The notes under the pieces are model-generated. The model did not search any database. It was not told the DNA's origin and worked only from the letters and a program-made list of their open reading frames with translations. Below, piece after piece: positions 11,025 through 18,074 of a DNA stretch of 64,000 bases. Numbering within the stretch: position 1 is the stretch's first letter; every line of letters begins with the position of its first letter. The DNA is from Vasconcelosia minhoensis LEGE 07310. Its GTDB lineage: Bacteria > Cyanobacteriota > Cyanobacteriia > Phormidesmidales > Phormidesmidaceae. A program made the translations under genes and the position numbers. The DNA is taken from assembly GCF_015207255.1 (NCBI RefSeq), contig NZ_JADEXG010000017.1, positions 1-64,000 of the forward strand, in the 5' to 3' direction.

Positions 11025-11209
11025 ATCTTAAAACTCTAAAGACTGAAGAAGTAAAGCAATATATCCGCGCTGAGCGAGAGAAAGGCCGGTCTATGAGCGA
11101 GATCGTTCAGGAAATTGCGGCGGTCCGAGAGGATTTCACTATTCTTTCGCATAATCCCGAAGTCGCTGAGCGCCAAATGCTTGAAGCGCTGGGCAAGCCT
11201 CACGTTTAA
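11021..11209 (+). CDS. Small helical protein of unknown function, coupled to the preceding ORF
   Basis: This is a 62-residue protein with a GTG start that overlaps the previous stop by four bases. It is strongly charged and predicted helical (KTEEVKQYIRAEREKGRSM, EIVQEIAAVREDF), with no signal or membrane segment. Size, charge and coupling resemble the regulator half of small two-gene modules, but no known antitoxin motif was recognised, so no function is assigned. Confidence 0.6.
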   Translation: MNLKTLKTEEVKQYIRAEREKGRSMSEIVQEIAAVREDFTILSHNPEVAERQMLEALGKPHV

Positions 11210-11239
11210 ATAGGGCCAAATAGAGCAAAGGAAACATGC

Positions 11240-11353
11240 ATGGAAAATGGGGCTTCGTTGGATTGGGTATTGGGGCTGGTTGCGATCGCAATTCTGCTCG
11301 GCGGCCTGTTTATGCTCTTCAGCGGCATCAGCGAAATGGGAAAACGAAAATAG
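11240..11353 (+). CDS. Small single-span membrane protein
   Basis: This 37-residue ORF reads MENGASLDWVLGLVAIAIL, continues through a hydrophobic helix (about 8-28) and ends in a basic tail GKRK. An aaagga motif lies 5-10 bases upstream. The layout (short acidic N-terminus, one helix, positive C-terminus) resembles the many small membrane subunits of cyanobacteria, but it matches no photosystem or cytochrome b6f subunit that I know. Confidence 0.55.
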   Translation: MENGASLDWVLGLVAIAILLGGLFMLFSGISEMGKRK

Positions 11354-11890
11354 TTAGTAATGGGGGGATGGGTGGTTTGTTTCCAGTGGCCAGTTAGCAG
11401 TTGAGGCAAGTTCTATCAGCTCTGGCTTTGGCATTCGGATCCCTTTCTGGACTAAGATGCTCAGCCACTTGCAGAGTTCAGCACTGATTAGGATTCGCCG
11501 CTGATCAATTTGCTGAATGATCCAAAGGGTGCCATGAACGGAAACTTGCTCCTGATAGCAAAGGTTTCTCAGCGGTTTTTCGTTGGTCAGCAGCAGACGA
11601 TTAAAGTTTTTTGCGTAGTAAAAGCACAGGGCGTCTTGAAGGCTGAATGGGCCTCGGTGATAGAGCTGTGCAGATTGTACCCATTCGCGGCTGACAGCAA
11701 TCTGCTGAATTCCGGCGGCTCGAATCTTGGTTAAAAGAAATAAGCTCATGCTTTCTTTAGCCCCCCTTCTTAAGGGGGGCTAAAGGGGGATCCTCGGGTG
11801 CTTTGAGGTATTGAGATCCCCCTCTGTCCCCCTTGAAAAGGGGGAGGTTAGAGCCCATATCGATCAGGATGTTGGCATCTGAGAGCAGAA
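11354..11890 (-). pseudogene. PIN-domain toxin gene disrupted by a palindromic repeat
   Basis: The N-terminal codons are visible directly at the end of the XRE/IrrE gene. A TTG overlapping its TGA stop begins ILLSDANILIDMGSN, a standard PIN-domain first strand with the metal-binding Asp. At about 11850 the frame enters a C/G-rich palindromic repeat and stops. After the repeat, an open frame from 11749 down to 11354 gives the rest of a PIN protein: SLQDALCFYYAKNFNRLLLT, then NEKPLRNL, VHGTLWIIQQI and LCKWLSILVQKGIRMP. About 20-40 residues between the two parts are missing. PIN proteins are Mg-dependent RNases, usually toxins. The repeat very probably inactivated this one. The surviving 131-codon ORF lacks the first catalytic Asp. 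Confidence 0.8.
11757..11850. repeat. Palindromic CCCCCTT/AAGGGGG repeat element inside the PIN gene
   Basis: About 94 bases are made of nested inverted repeats: agccccccttcttaagggg- type at 11760-11782, ggggatc...gatcccc at about 11787-11822, and cccccttgaaaaggggg at about 11829-11845. The same building blocks recur at 13612-13830. Such elements are common, non-autonomous dispersed repeats in cyanobacterial genomes and carry no gene. Confidence 0.85.
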
Positions 11891-13000
11891 TCAAGCTTCA
11901 GCCTCCTCCAGCCAGGCGTTGAGCGATTCTCGGACTTTGATCAGAGGCTTGCCTAAGATTTCGGCGGCTCTAGAAATCGTGATCTTTCCCTGGCGTAGTG
12001 CCAGGTAAACCATGCGTTCTAGGCGGGTTAAATGCTCTGGCTGAGGCAGTGTCACAGGTTCATTATCGGCCCCGTACTTTTTATTCAAGATGCCGATCTG
12101 CTGGCCTTTTTGCTTTATGGTAATCAGTTTGGCCTGCCTGGCGCGGTATAGAACTGTTCGCAGGCTGACGCCATATCTCCGCTTGATATCCATGAGCAAA
12201 GGTTCTGGTAGCCAGCGATCGCGGTAGGCATGAAGCTCACGCCGGATCACGTCCTCCGGTAGCAGCACGGCTCCAGCAAAGTGATTGGCAGCTTTTTCGC
12301 TGGGGTCGCTGCGTTTGGATTTGTTGAACCTCAGGTGAGCTTTAATCTCAACGGAAATGCGGTATTCCTGGCGGTGAAAGACCAGGTGAGCCAGTTCGTG
12401 CAGGGCGGTAAAGAATTTTCGCTCGGTAGGATGGCTTTCATTGATGAAAATGGTTGCGCCGTCGGTTTCGGTATAGGCTGAAAAGCCTGAGATTTCTGGG
12501 GGCAGCGGATGTAGGATTGCCTTTAGCCCTTTTGACTCTAGCAGCGCCAATACATCGCCTAGCGGGCAAGCTTCGCCCACGCCAAGCCAGTCGCGAATTT
12601 CGCGGGCAACTTCCTCAACGATGTAGTCGTTGTAACCCTGTAGGGGACGCAGGGCGGGCAGGGTAGGGACTTCCTGTACCAGGGTTTCTACGAAGGCATA
12701 GTCTGCTGCTTTTTGGGAAAGCGTTGCTCGCAAGTAGGGATTCAAGGCTGAAGGATCATCAGCTCTGAACATGAGCCCTGGTTCAAAGGTTTCGGTTGCT
12801 GGCCGGGAAGTTTGTAGCAGCAGTTCGACGCTGACTCCCAAAGTCTGGGCAATTTTGGCTAGCTGAGCGACGGATGGCTCGCGGTCTTCCCGTTCCCAGG
12901 CTGCGATGGTTTGGCGGGTGACGCCGACGCGATCGCCAAGTTCTGCCTGAGATAGGCCAGACTGCTCTCTACAATGACGTATTAAATTAACATGTGTCAT
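11891..13000 (-). CDS. XRE-family regulator fused to ImmA/IrrE-type metallopeptidase
   Basis: The 369-residue protein has an N-terminal XRE helix-turn-helix (about 4-60: SGLSQAELGDRVGVTRQTI). An ImmA/IrrE (COG2856) zinc-peptidase domain follows with HELAH at 201-205, then a C-terminal helical part that looks like a second small DNA- or protein-binding domain (ALRQGKITISRAAEILGK). In related systems the peptidase cleaves a repressor or antitoxin, and XRE-IrrE genes often pair with a downstream PIN or other toxin gene. Exactly that arrangement is present here, with the PIN start overlapping the stop. The toxin is broken, the regulator is intact. Operator-like half-sites lie at the promoter. Confidence 0.9.
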   Translation of the reverse strand: MTHVNLIRHCREQSGLSQAELGDRVGVTRQTIAAWEREDREPSVAQLAKIAQTLGVSVELLLQTSRPATETFEPGLMFRADDPSALNPYLRATLSQKAADYAFVETLVQEVPTLPALRPLQGYNDYIVEEVAREIRDWLGVGEACPLGDVLALLESKGLKAILHPLPPEISGFSAYTETDGATIFINESHPTERKFFTALHELAHLVFHRQEYRISVEIKAHLRFNKSKRSDPSEKAANHFAGAVLLPEDVIRRELHAYRDRWLPEPLLMDIKRRYGVSLRTVLYRARQAKLITIKQKGQQIGILNKKYGADNEPVTLPQPEHLTRLERMVYLALRQGKITISRAAEILGKPLIKVRESLNAWLEEAEA

Positions 13001-13050
13001 CTTTGTAGTTGATCATTCAGGGGGGCATATGTTATATAAATCTAACATGT
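12988..13050. promoter_or_regulatory. Candidate operator of the XRE/IrrE gene (TAACATRT half-sites)
   Basis: The half-site taacatgt occurs at 12988-12995 (overlapping the start codon region) and 13043-13050, and its inverted form atatgtta at 13027-13034. The last two form a dyad across an AT-rich spacer (tataaatc). The position fits autoregulation by the XRE domain; this is inference. Confidence 0.45.
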
Positions 13051-13197
13051 ACTATGTAGGTTTAGTCATGGCTAAGTCAAATTCTGGCAAACGGCGCGTC
13101 GTCCCGAATTAATGCGGAACCTCATCATCTTTAAAAGAGAGGCATGGCGACGGTTACCAGGTCAGGCTCAGGGCTATTCATCACCAGTCTCTGTGAG

Positions 13198-13590
13198 CTA
13201 ACTGGCGTGAGGACCATGAGATTCTGGCCAATGCTGAATTTTGTGACACACAACATCAAAATTGTTGAGTACGTCTTGATTGGTGAACCGGACTACGCTC
13301 AGCCCATATTGCTCAAGTCTGTGAGTTCGTTGCTGATCGTAAGCCTGCCCGTCTTCAGTAAAGTGACTGTCTCCATCTACTTCGATGACGAGTTTGAGTG
13401 CTGCGCAGTAAAAGTCCACGATAAAATAGTCAATTGGACGCTGACGGAGAACGCGAAATTTGAAGTCTCTCAAAAAGTCAACCCATAGCTTCTTCTCTGC
13501 AGGAGTCATATTTTTACGCAGTTCTTTTGCCTGAGGTATCAGGTCTTGGTTGTAGGGGAGATGGAACTGGCTATGATTTAGCTTGTTCAT
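13198..13590 (-). CDS. DUF559 domain protein (Vsr-like nuclease fold)
   Basis: DUF559 proteins share the PD-(D/E)XK/very-short-patch-repair endonuclease fold; their biological role is unsettled. The 130-residue protein shows the family pattern: AKELRKNMTPAEKKLWVDF, then FRVLRQRPIDYFIVDFYCA, LKLVIEVDGDSHF (catalytic Asp/Glu), DQQRTHRLEQYGLSVVRFTN, and a C-terminal helix. The ATG at 13590 is chosen. The frame stays open for 34 more codons upstream, but that part is only translated palindromic repeat (LNPFPPLLRG repeated). It lies in the decayed accessory patch between the repeat cluster and the XRE/IrrE gene. Confidence 0.88.
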   Translation of the reverse strand: MNKLNHSQFHLPYNQDLIPQAKELRKNMTPAEKKLWVDFLRDFKFRVLRQRPIDYFIVDFYCAALKLVIEVDGDSHFTEDGQAYDQQRTHRLEQYGLSVVRFTNQDVLNNFDVVCHKIQHWPESHGPHAS

Positions 13591-13611
13591 GGGTTGACTG
13601 GTGTGGCGGTA

Positions 13612-13831
13612 GGGGAGATCCCCCCTAGCCCCCCTTAGTAAGGGGGGAAACGGATTCAAAGCCCCCCTTAGTAAGGGGGGAAACGGATTCAAAGCCCCCC
13701 TTAGTAAGGGGGATTTAGCGGGATCGGGCAGCGGCTCGAGCTACCGGAGATCCCCCCTAGCCCCCCTTGGAAAGGGGGGAACTGGATCTCAAAGTCCCCC
13801 TTTTCAAGGGGGATTTAGGGGGATCCTCCTA
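13612..13831. repeat. Cluster of CCCCCTT/AAGGGGG palindromic repeats with a 33-bp tandem array
   Basis: A 33-bp unit (agccccccttagtaaggggg plus gaaacggattcaa) is tandem at 13627-13659, 13660-13692 and, partly, from 13693. A second element with the same blocks spans about 13746-13830 (gatcccccctagccccc, cccccttttcaaggggg, ggatttagggggatcc). All units can fold into GC-rich hairpins. They are related to the element inside the PIN gene at 11757-11850, and they border the restriction-modification relic on its 3' side. Confidence 0.9.
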
Positions 13832-14148
13832 CACTAAACACCTTCATGACTTCGTCGCCGAGGTGGTTGATCACCTTGACAGCAATGTGGCCCGACTTCG
13901 GTTTATTAAACGGGCGAGAGGTCTCGCTGTATAAGCTTTCCCAGGCTTCGAGGTCGATCTCGGCTTTGAGGGTGGTTTTTAGGGATTTGTAGGGGTCGTT
14001 TGCGCCGAGGAAGTAGGCGTGGCGGACGAAGGAGCTTCCTTCGTTGTAGTTGGTATCGATGAACCAGCAGGCGATCGCGAATCGTAATCCCCGGCGTCAC
14101 GATTAGAAAGCCTCGGATCAAAAGGAATTGAGACGCAAATTTGTGCTG
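13815..14148 (-). pseudogene. Fused relic of a restriction-modification locus (helicase/nuclease fragment joined to methyltransferase C-terminus)
   Basis: From about 14146 to 14068 one frame reads HKFASQFLLIRGFLIVTPG then ITIRDRL, matching the helicase motif region of large restriction subunits (type III-like/BPTD_3080-type). Near 14075 another frame takes over and continues to 13815: IACWFIDTNYNEGSSFVRH, AYFLGANDPYKSLKTTLKAE, then SRPFNKPKSGHIAVKVINHL and GDEVMKVFSV. This is the C-terminus of the site-specific adenine/cytosine DNA methyltransferases that accompany such restriction subunits. The two frames join within the HIP1 octamer at 14071-14078. The last codons run into the palindromic repeat. 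Both partners are otherwise gone, so this is a dead remnant. Confidence 0.75.
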
Positions 14149-14256
14149 TCAGCACCCCTGAAATTGCCTGAATAGAGGCTAGCTCACCCTCCAAAAAAGT
14201 TCCCATTAAAATAAATCAACGAACAGTGAGTTTACTCTACTACTATGCTGAAATAG

Positions 14257-14688
14257 CTATTCTGGCAGCCAATCATCTGCTAGCACTCGCTCCGGAGAAT
14301 AGGGGCAGACGTCTGGAAATGTGGAAACTTCCAGGCCAGTCTGGTTAGCGGCCTGACGACGGGCGCGCTGATAGCACTGATCCAGCTGGTCTGCAAGATA
14401 GTTTTCAAAACTGGGGCTATCTTCAACCGATAGCTCGATTTGCGTACGCGCGTCAGTCATCGAGTCTAGCCAGCTATCGGAGCGGCGCTGGGGCTGATAT
14501 TGCCACTTGAGTAAATGCAGTAAAAGGCGAATGAGCTGACTAGCAACGGCTCGCCGCTCACGCTTGCCCAAGTCTTCAATCTCCTCAATCAGATGGGCCA
14601 GGTCAACCTCATCCCAGCGCCGCTCGCGCAAAAGCTGCGAAGTCTGATCGATCCAGGCATTGAAGTCTGTTAAATACGCTGTGTCCAT
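14257..14688 (-). CDS. DUF29 domain protein
   Basis: The 143-residue protein is a textbook DUF29 member. It starts with DFNAWIDQTSQLLRERRWDEVD, continues with LIEEIEDLGKRERRAVAS, then the conserved helical core HLLKWQYQPQRRSDSW, and closes with FPDVCPYSPERVLADDWLPE-type residues. The family is abundant in cyanobacteria and of unknown function; it is soluble and predicted helical. It has no operon partner: it is separated from the relic locus by about 110 bases and from the divergent SWIM gene by about 240 bases that hold no supported gene. Confidence 0.92.
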   Translation of the reverse strand: MDTAYLTDFNAWIDQTSQLLRERRWDEVDLAHLIEEIEDLGKRERRAVASQLIRLLLHLLKWQYQPQRRSDSWLDSMTDARTQIELSVEDSPSFENYLADQLDQCYQRARRQAANQTGLEVSTFPDVCPYSPERVLADDWLPE

Positions 14689-14926
14689 ATTTTGAGACTG
14701 ACCGCCATCGGAGCGGGATTCAACGTACGCTAATCACTCAATAATAACGCTCGACGACTCAATTCATTGGCTGGGACGCGCTTAGAAGGAAAACAAAAAT
14801 AGCGCTGGGTATAGGGAGCATGAAGGACAACCAGCGCATTTGAGCAGCCTGAACTTAGCGCCCTTAAGCGAGAAGCATAGGGGTAGTATGTAGGGAACTC
14901 GACTATAGCTTCAGGACAGTCTGGCG

Positions 14927-16666
14927 ATGGCAACTTTCAGCGATATTCTGGATGAAGACCTGCTGATGGATCTAGCGGGCGATCGCTACTATGAGCGGGG
15001 TGTTGGCTATTTCGAGCGAGGGCGGGTGCATTCCCTCGCCCAGTATGACGAACGCATTACCGCTGAGGTTCATGGTACAGAGGTCTATCAGGTTCGGCTT
15101 TGGTTGGAAGACAACGAGCTGGCGTCTCGCTGCTCCTGCCCTTTGGGTGTGGAGGGGGCGTTCTGTAAGCACTGCGTTGCGGTCGGGCTGACCTGGATCG
15201 CTGAGCCGCCACTCTATCGGCCCGATGTAGCGGCCCCGGCCCGGGTGGGCATCACAATGGAGGATGTCCACGATTACCTAGCCCAGCAAGAACGAGACAC
15301 GCTGGTCAGGATGATTCTCAACCAGGCCATGGAGGATACCCGCTGGCGAGAGTATTTGCTGATGAAGGCCGCCGCTAATCGGGCTGGCGGCGTTGACATT
15401 GGCACCTTTCGCAGAGCATTGAGAAGTGCGATTGCGGTTGACGGCTACGTTGATTACTACGCCGCCGATGGCTATGCCGAAGGCGTAGAAACAGCGATAT
15501 ATGGCCTGGAGGATCTGCTAAACGCAGGCTACGACAGCGATGTGGTAACGCTGAGTGAAGAAGCGATCGCGCTGCTAGAAGACGCCTTCAATGCCGTTGA
15601 CGACTCCAGCGGCGGGCTCAGCCTGGTTGCCGACCAGGTGCAGGACCTCCACTATCGGGCCTGTGAAGCCGCTCAGCCGGACCCACAGGCGCTGGCAGAG
15701 CGGCTGTTCCACATGGAGTTAAATTCGGGATTTGGCTTTTTTCACAACGCACTGGAGACCTATGCCGACATTCTAGGTGAGGCGGGCCAGGACGCCTACC
15801 GAGAACTGGTAGACACTGAGTGGAAAAAGCTGCCCGAGGTAGTGCAGCCAGGCGACCACAGCTTTAGCTATCGCCGCTCCCAGCTCAGCCGGATGAAAGA
15901 AGCGCTGGTGAGCGCTACTGGAGACCTGGAGGAGCTGGTCGCCGTGATTGCCCAAGACCTGTCCCAGCCCTCTCGCTATCAGCGGATTGCCGAGATTTAT
16001 CAGGAGGCCGGGCAAACCGACGCGGCTATTGACTGGGCTGAGCAAGGGGTCGATGCATTTGACGCCTTTCGTACAGGTCAGCTCAGCGACTTTTTGATTT
16101 CGGCCTACGAGCAGCAGGGACGATTCAACGATGCGGTGAATCTGGTCTGGGAAGCGTTTTCCCGTCGGCCTTCTCTTCAGCTGTACCAAAAACTCAAGCG
16201 GCAGGCAGATAAAGCTCAGCGCTGGCCTGATTGGCGCGATCGCGCCCTAGACCGCGCTCGGCTGGCCAGCGCTGGCCAACAGCCCAACGGCCCTAGATTT
16301 CAACCGCTCCAGAACTCGCTCCTGGTCGAAATCTTTTTATGGGAGGGGGACCTCGATCAGGCTTGGAAAGCAGCCAAGTCGGGAGGCTGTAGCCGAAACC
16401 TTTGGATGCAGCTGGCAGAGGCTAGGGCTGCCGAACATCCCGAAGATGCGCTATCGGTTTACCGGCCTGCAATTGAGCCGCTAATTGACCAGACCCACAA
16501 CGATGCCTATCGCCAGGCTGTTGATCTGATCGTCAAGGTTGAGGATTTGATGAAAAAGCTCGACCGGAAGGCAGAATTTGAACAATTTCTGGCAGAGCTC
16601 AGCACGACCTACAAGCGCAAACGCAACTTTATCAAGCTCCTGAATCACAGGGGATTGCTTCGGTAG
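14927..16666 (+). CDS. SWIM zinc-finger protein with TPR-like helical repeats
   Basis: The 579-residue protein has an N-terminal SWIM zinc finger with Cys69-x-Cys71-x8-Cys80-x-His82 (SRCSCPLGVEGAFCKHC). After a linker, a long helical region (about 150-579) looks like tetratricopeptide-type repeats, for example YQRIAEIYQEAGQTDAAIDW and FLISAYEQQGRFNDAVNLVW. SWIM domains bind DNA or proteins; in bacteria they often sit beside SNF2 helicases, but none is adjacent here. The family is found as a stand-alone cytoplasmic protein in many bacteria, with no firm function. Confidence 0.9.
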   Translation: MATFSDILDEDLLMDLAGDRYYERGVGYFERGRVHSLAQYDERITAEVHGTEVYQVRLWLEDNELASRCSCPLGVEGAFCKHCVAVGLTWIAEPPLYRPDVAAPARVGITMEDVHDYLAQQERDTLVRMILNQAMEDTRWREYLLMKAAANRAGGVDIGTFRRALRSAIAVDGYVDYYAADGYAEGVETAIYGLEDLLNAGYDSDVVTLSEEAIALLEDAFNAVDDSSGGLSLVADQVQDLHYRACEAAQPDPQALAERLFHMELNSGFGFFHNALETYADILGEAGQDAYRELVDTEWKKLPEVVQPGDHSFSYRRSQLSRMKEALVSATGDLEELVAVIAQDLSQPSRYQRIAEIYQEAGQTDAAIDWAEQGVDAFDAFRTGQLSDFLISAYEQQGRFNDAVNLVWEAFSRRPSLQLYQKLKRQADKAQRWPDWRDRALDRARLASAGQQPNGPRFQPLQNSLLVEIFLWEGDLDQAWKAAKSGGCSRNLWMQLAEARAAEHPEDALSVYRPAIEPLIDQTHNDAYRQAVDLIVKVEDLMKKLDRKAEFEQFLAELSTTYKRKRNFIKLLNHRGLLR

Positions 16667-16729
16667 GTCACATCCCCTTTCTCAGCGGGAAACCAAACAT
16701 TGGCATGAGTCATCTTGGCGGATTAACGC

Positions 16730-17287
16730 CTATTGATCTGTAACCATGAAAAAAACGCTATCAGCCGTTACCTCTAGAGTCATCTCTGACAAAGTGGGAA
16801 GTGGACTGGCCCCTCGACATACCGATGGTTCTTGCCGAGGTGCAAACACGAGAACAGAACGGTCGTCTGGATCGATCATCCACCCCAGCTGGCAGCCATA
16901 TTTGATGCAGTGCAAGAGATTGTCGATAACCCGATTTGCCGATTGATCGGGCGAGAGAATTTCAATCGACCAGTCAGGCGGTTCGAGAAAATTATCCTCA
17001 GGCTCTCCCGCTTCGTTCACTTGAATTCGGTTCCAGGCAACGACCGCGACATCGGGAACAACCGATCTACCACCAAAAGTGCATCGGAGTTCAGGTAGGG
17101 CTGTGTAAGCTTGACTATGGCTATCTATTTCAGCCAGCAGTCGCTTCTGTAGAATAGAGTGGCGCGCTTTTGGCATCGGCTTCTGCAACGCAACCCCGTC
17201 TACATATTCCCATGCTGGCGATTCCTCAACATGGGGAAATTGGAGGAACTTTTCGAGGGTCAGCTTTTGAGTTAGTGAGGCAGACAT
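16730..17287 (-). CDS. Uma2 family (DUF820) putative endonuclease
   Basis: The 185-residue protein belongs to the Uma2/DUF820 group with a PD-(D/E)XK nuclease-like fold, found in many copies in cyanobacteria and often in mobile contexts; in vivo function is unknown. Family signposts are LTLEKFLQFPHVEESPAWEY, RSVVPDVAVVAWNRI (Asp of the active site), the DWSIEILSPDQSANRVIDNL block, and CIKYGCQLGWMIDPDDRSV. It lies alone between the SWIM gene (convergent) and the DUF3318 gene. Confidence 0.92.
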   Translation of the reverse strand: MSASLTQKLTLEKFLQFPHVEESPAWEYVDGVALQKPMPKARHSILQKRLLAEIDSHSQAYTALPELRCTFGGRSVVPDVAVVAWNRIQVNEAGEPEDNFLEPPDWSIEILSPDQSANRVIDNLLHCIKYGCQLGWMIDPDDRSVLVFAPRQEPSVCRGASPLPTLSEMTLEVTADSVFFMVTDQ

Positions 17288-17331
17288 GGCTGAAGTTTCG
17301 ATGAAGTCTACTTAGCCGTCATTTGCTCAAC

Positions 17332-17985
17332 TTAATAAGACGGTCGGGGTTCGCGATCGGCTTTGGCTCGCTCCTTTGCCTTGTTGGCGCTCTTCTTCAA
17401 CGCTTCCAGTCGGCGGATAAAGCGATCGCGCTGCTTTTTCTTCGGGGTTTGCTCAATTAGGGTTTTAAGAGCGCTGCCTAGACTCTTGTAGGCGTTGGGC
17501 AGGGTGTAGCCAAAGCGAGTCGCGATCGCGATCGCCTTTTCATCGGCGTCGATCGCTTCCTGGAGCGTTTTCTGATTGTTGTTACGCTTATAGAGTCGCC
17601 AGCCTGACACGCCGCAGAGGCCCATCGCCAGCAGCAGCAGTAGCCCGTCCTGCACCCAGAGCTCGCCCACTGCGCCACCCAGGCCGATCGCTAGGGCCGC
17701 CATTTCCCAGCCGTCGCGGGGAATCGTGTCGTTTTGCACCCGCGCCACCTCATGCCAGAACAGCAGATTGCGCTGGTCGATCGCCAGCTGCTCCCACTTA
17801 ATCAGGTCAATCTGCACCTCGATCTGGTCGCGGCCCAGCTCTTCGCAGGTAATCAGCGGCGGCGCTACATCGGTCGCGGGCTCAACCGTCACCCAGCTTT
17901 GCAGCTCCGGCGGCAGCAGCGTTCTCAAACGACGAAGCTCGCCCATATCAGTTCGGGGGGAGCTGTAGCTAGCGTAGGAAGTCAT
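17332..17985 (-). CDS. DUF3318 domain protein, membrane-associated
   Basis: This 217-residue cyanobacterial protein has an N-terminal soluble part (MGELRRLRTLLPPELQSWV, then a peptidase-like stretch LLFWHEVARVQ), two hydrophobic segments at about 95-130 (ALAIGLGGAVGELW and DGLLLLLAMGLCGV), and a very basic C-terminal tail (KKKQRDRFIRRLEALKK). This matches DUF3318. The function is unknown. The basic tail suggests contact with nucleic acid or acidic lipids, which is inference only. Confidence 0.88.
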   Translation of the reverse strand: MTSYASYSSPRTDMGELRRLRTLLPPELQSWVTVEPATDVAPPLITCEELGRDQIEVQIDLIKWEQLAIDQRNLLFWHEVARVQNDTIPRDGWEMAALAIGLGGAVGELWVQDGLLLLLAMGLCGVSGWRLYKRNNNQKTLQEAIDADEKAIAIATRFGYTLPNAYKSLGSALKTLIEQTPKKKQRDRFIRRLEALKKSANKAKERAKADREPRPSY

Positions 17986-18074
17986 GGGCTGAGTCTCGGT
18001 AGGCTGAACAGTTCGGGGTCGCCGCAGCCCAGCTGAACTGCGATCGCCCGTCTGAAGCAGGGCTATTCTCAGAA

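Noticed and set aside
13612-13831. Insertion sequence with transposase
   Set aside because: The element has no ORF other than the repeat-encoded open frame and no transposase was found anywhere in the window; it is treated as a non-autonomous palindromic repeat.
13906-14206. Two overlapping minus-strand ORFs of 71 and 75 codons
   Set aside because: Most of their length is out of frame with the restriction-modification relic; only short pieces read as true relic sequence.
14730-14933. 67-codon minus-strand ORF upstream of the SWIM gene
   Set aside because: No domain, odd composition, and it overlaps the probable promoter of the SWIM gene.
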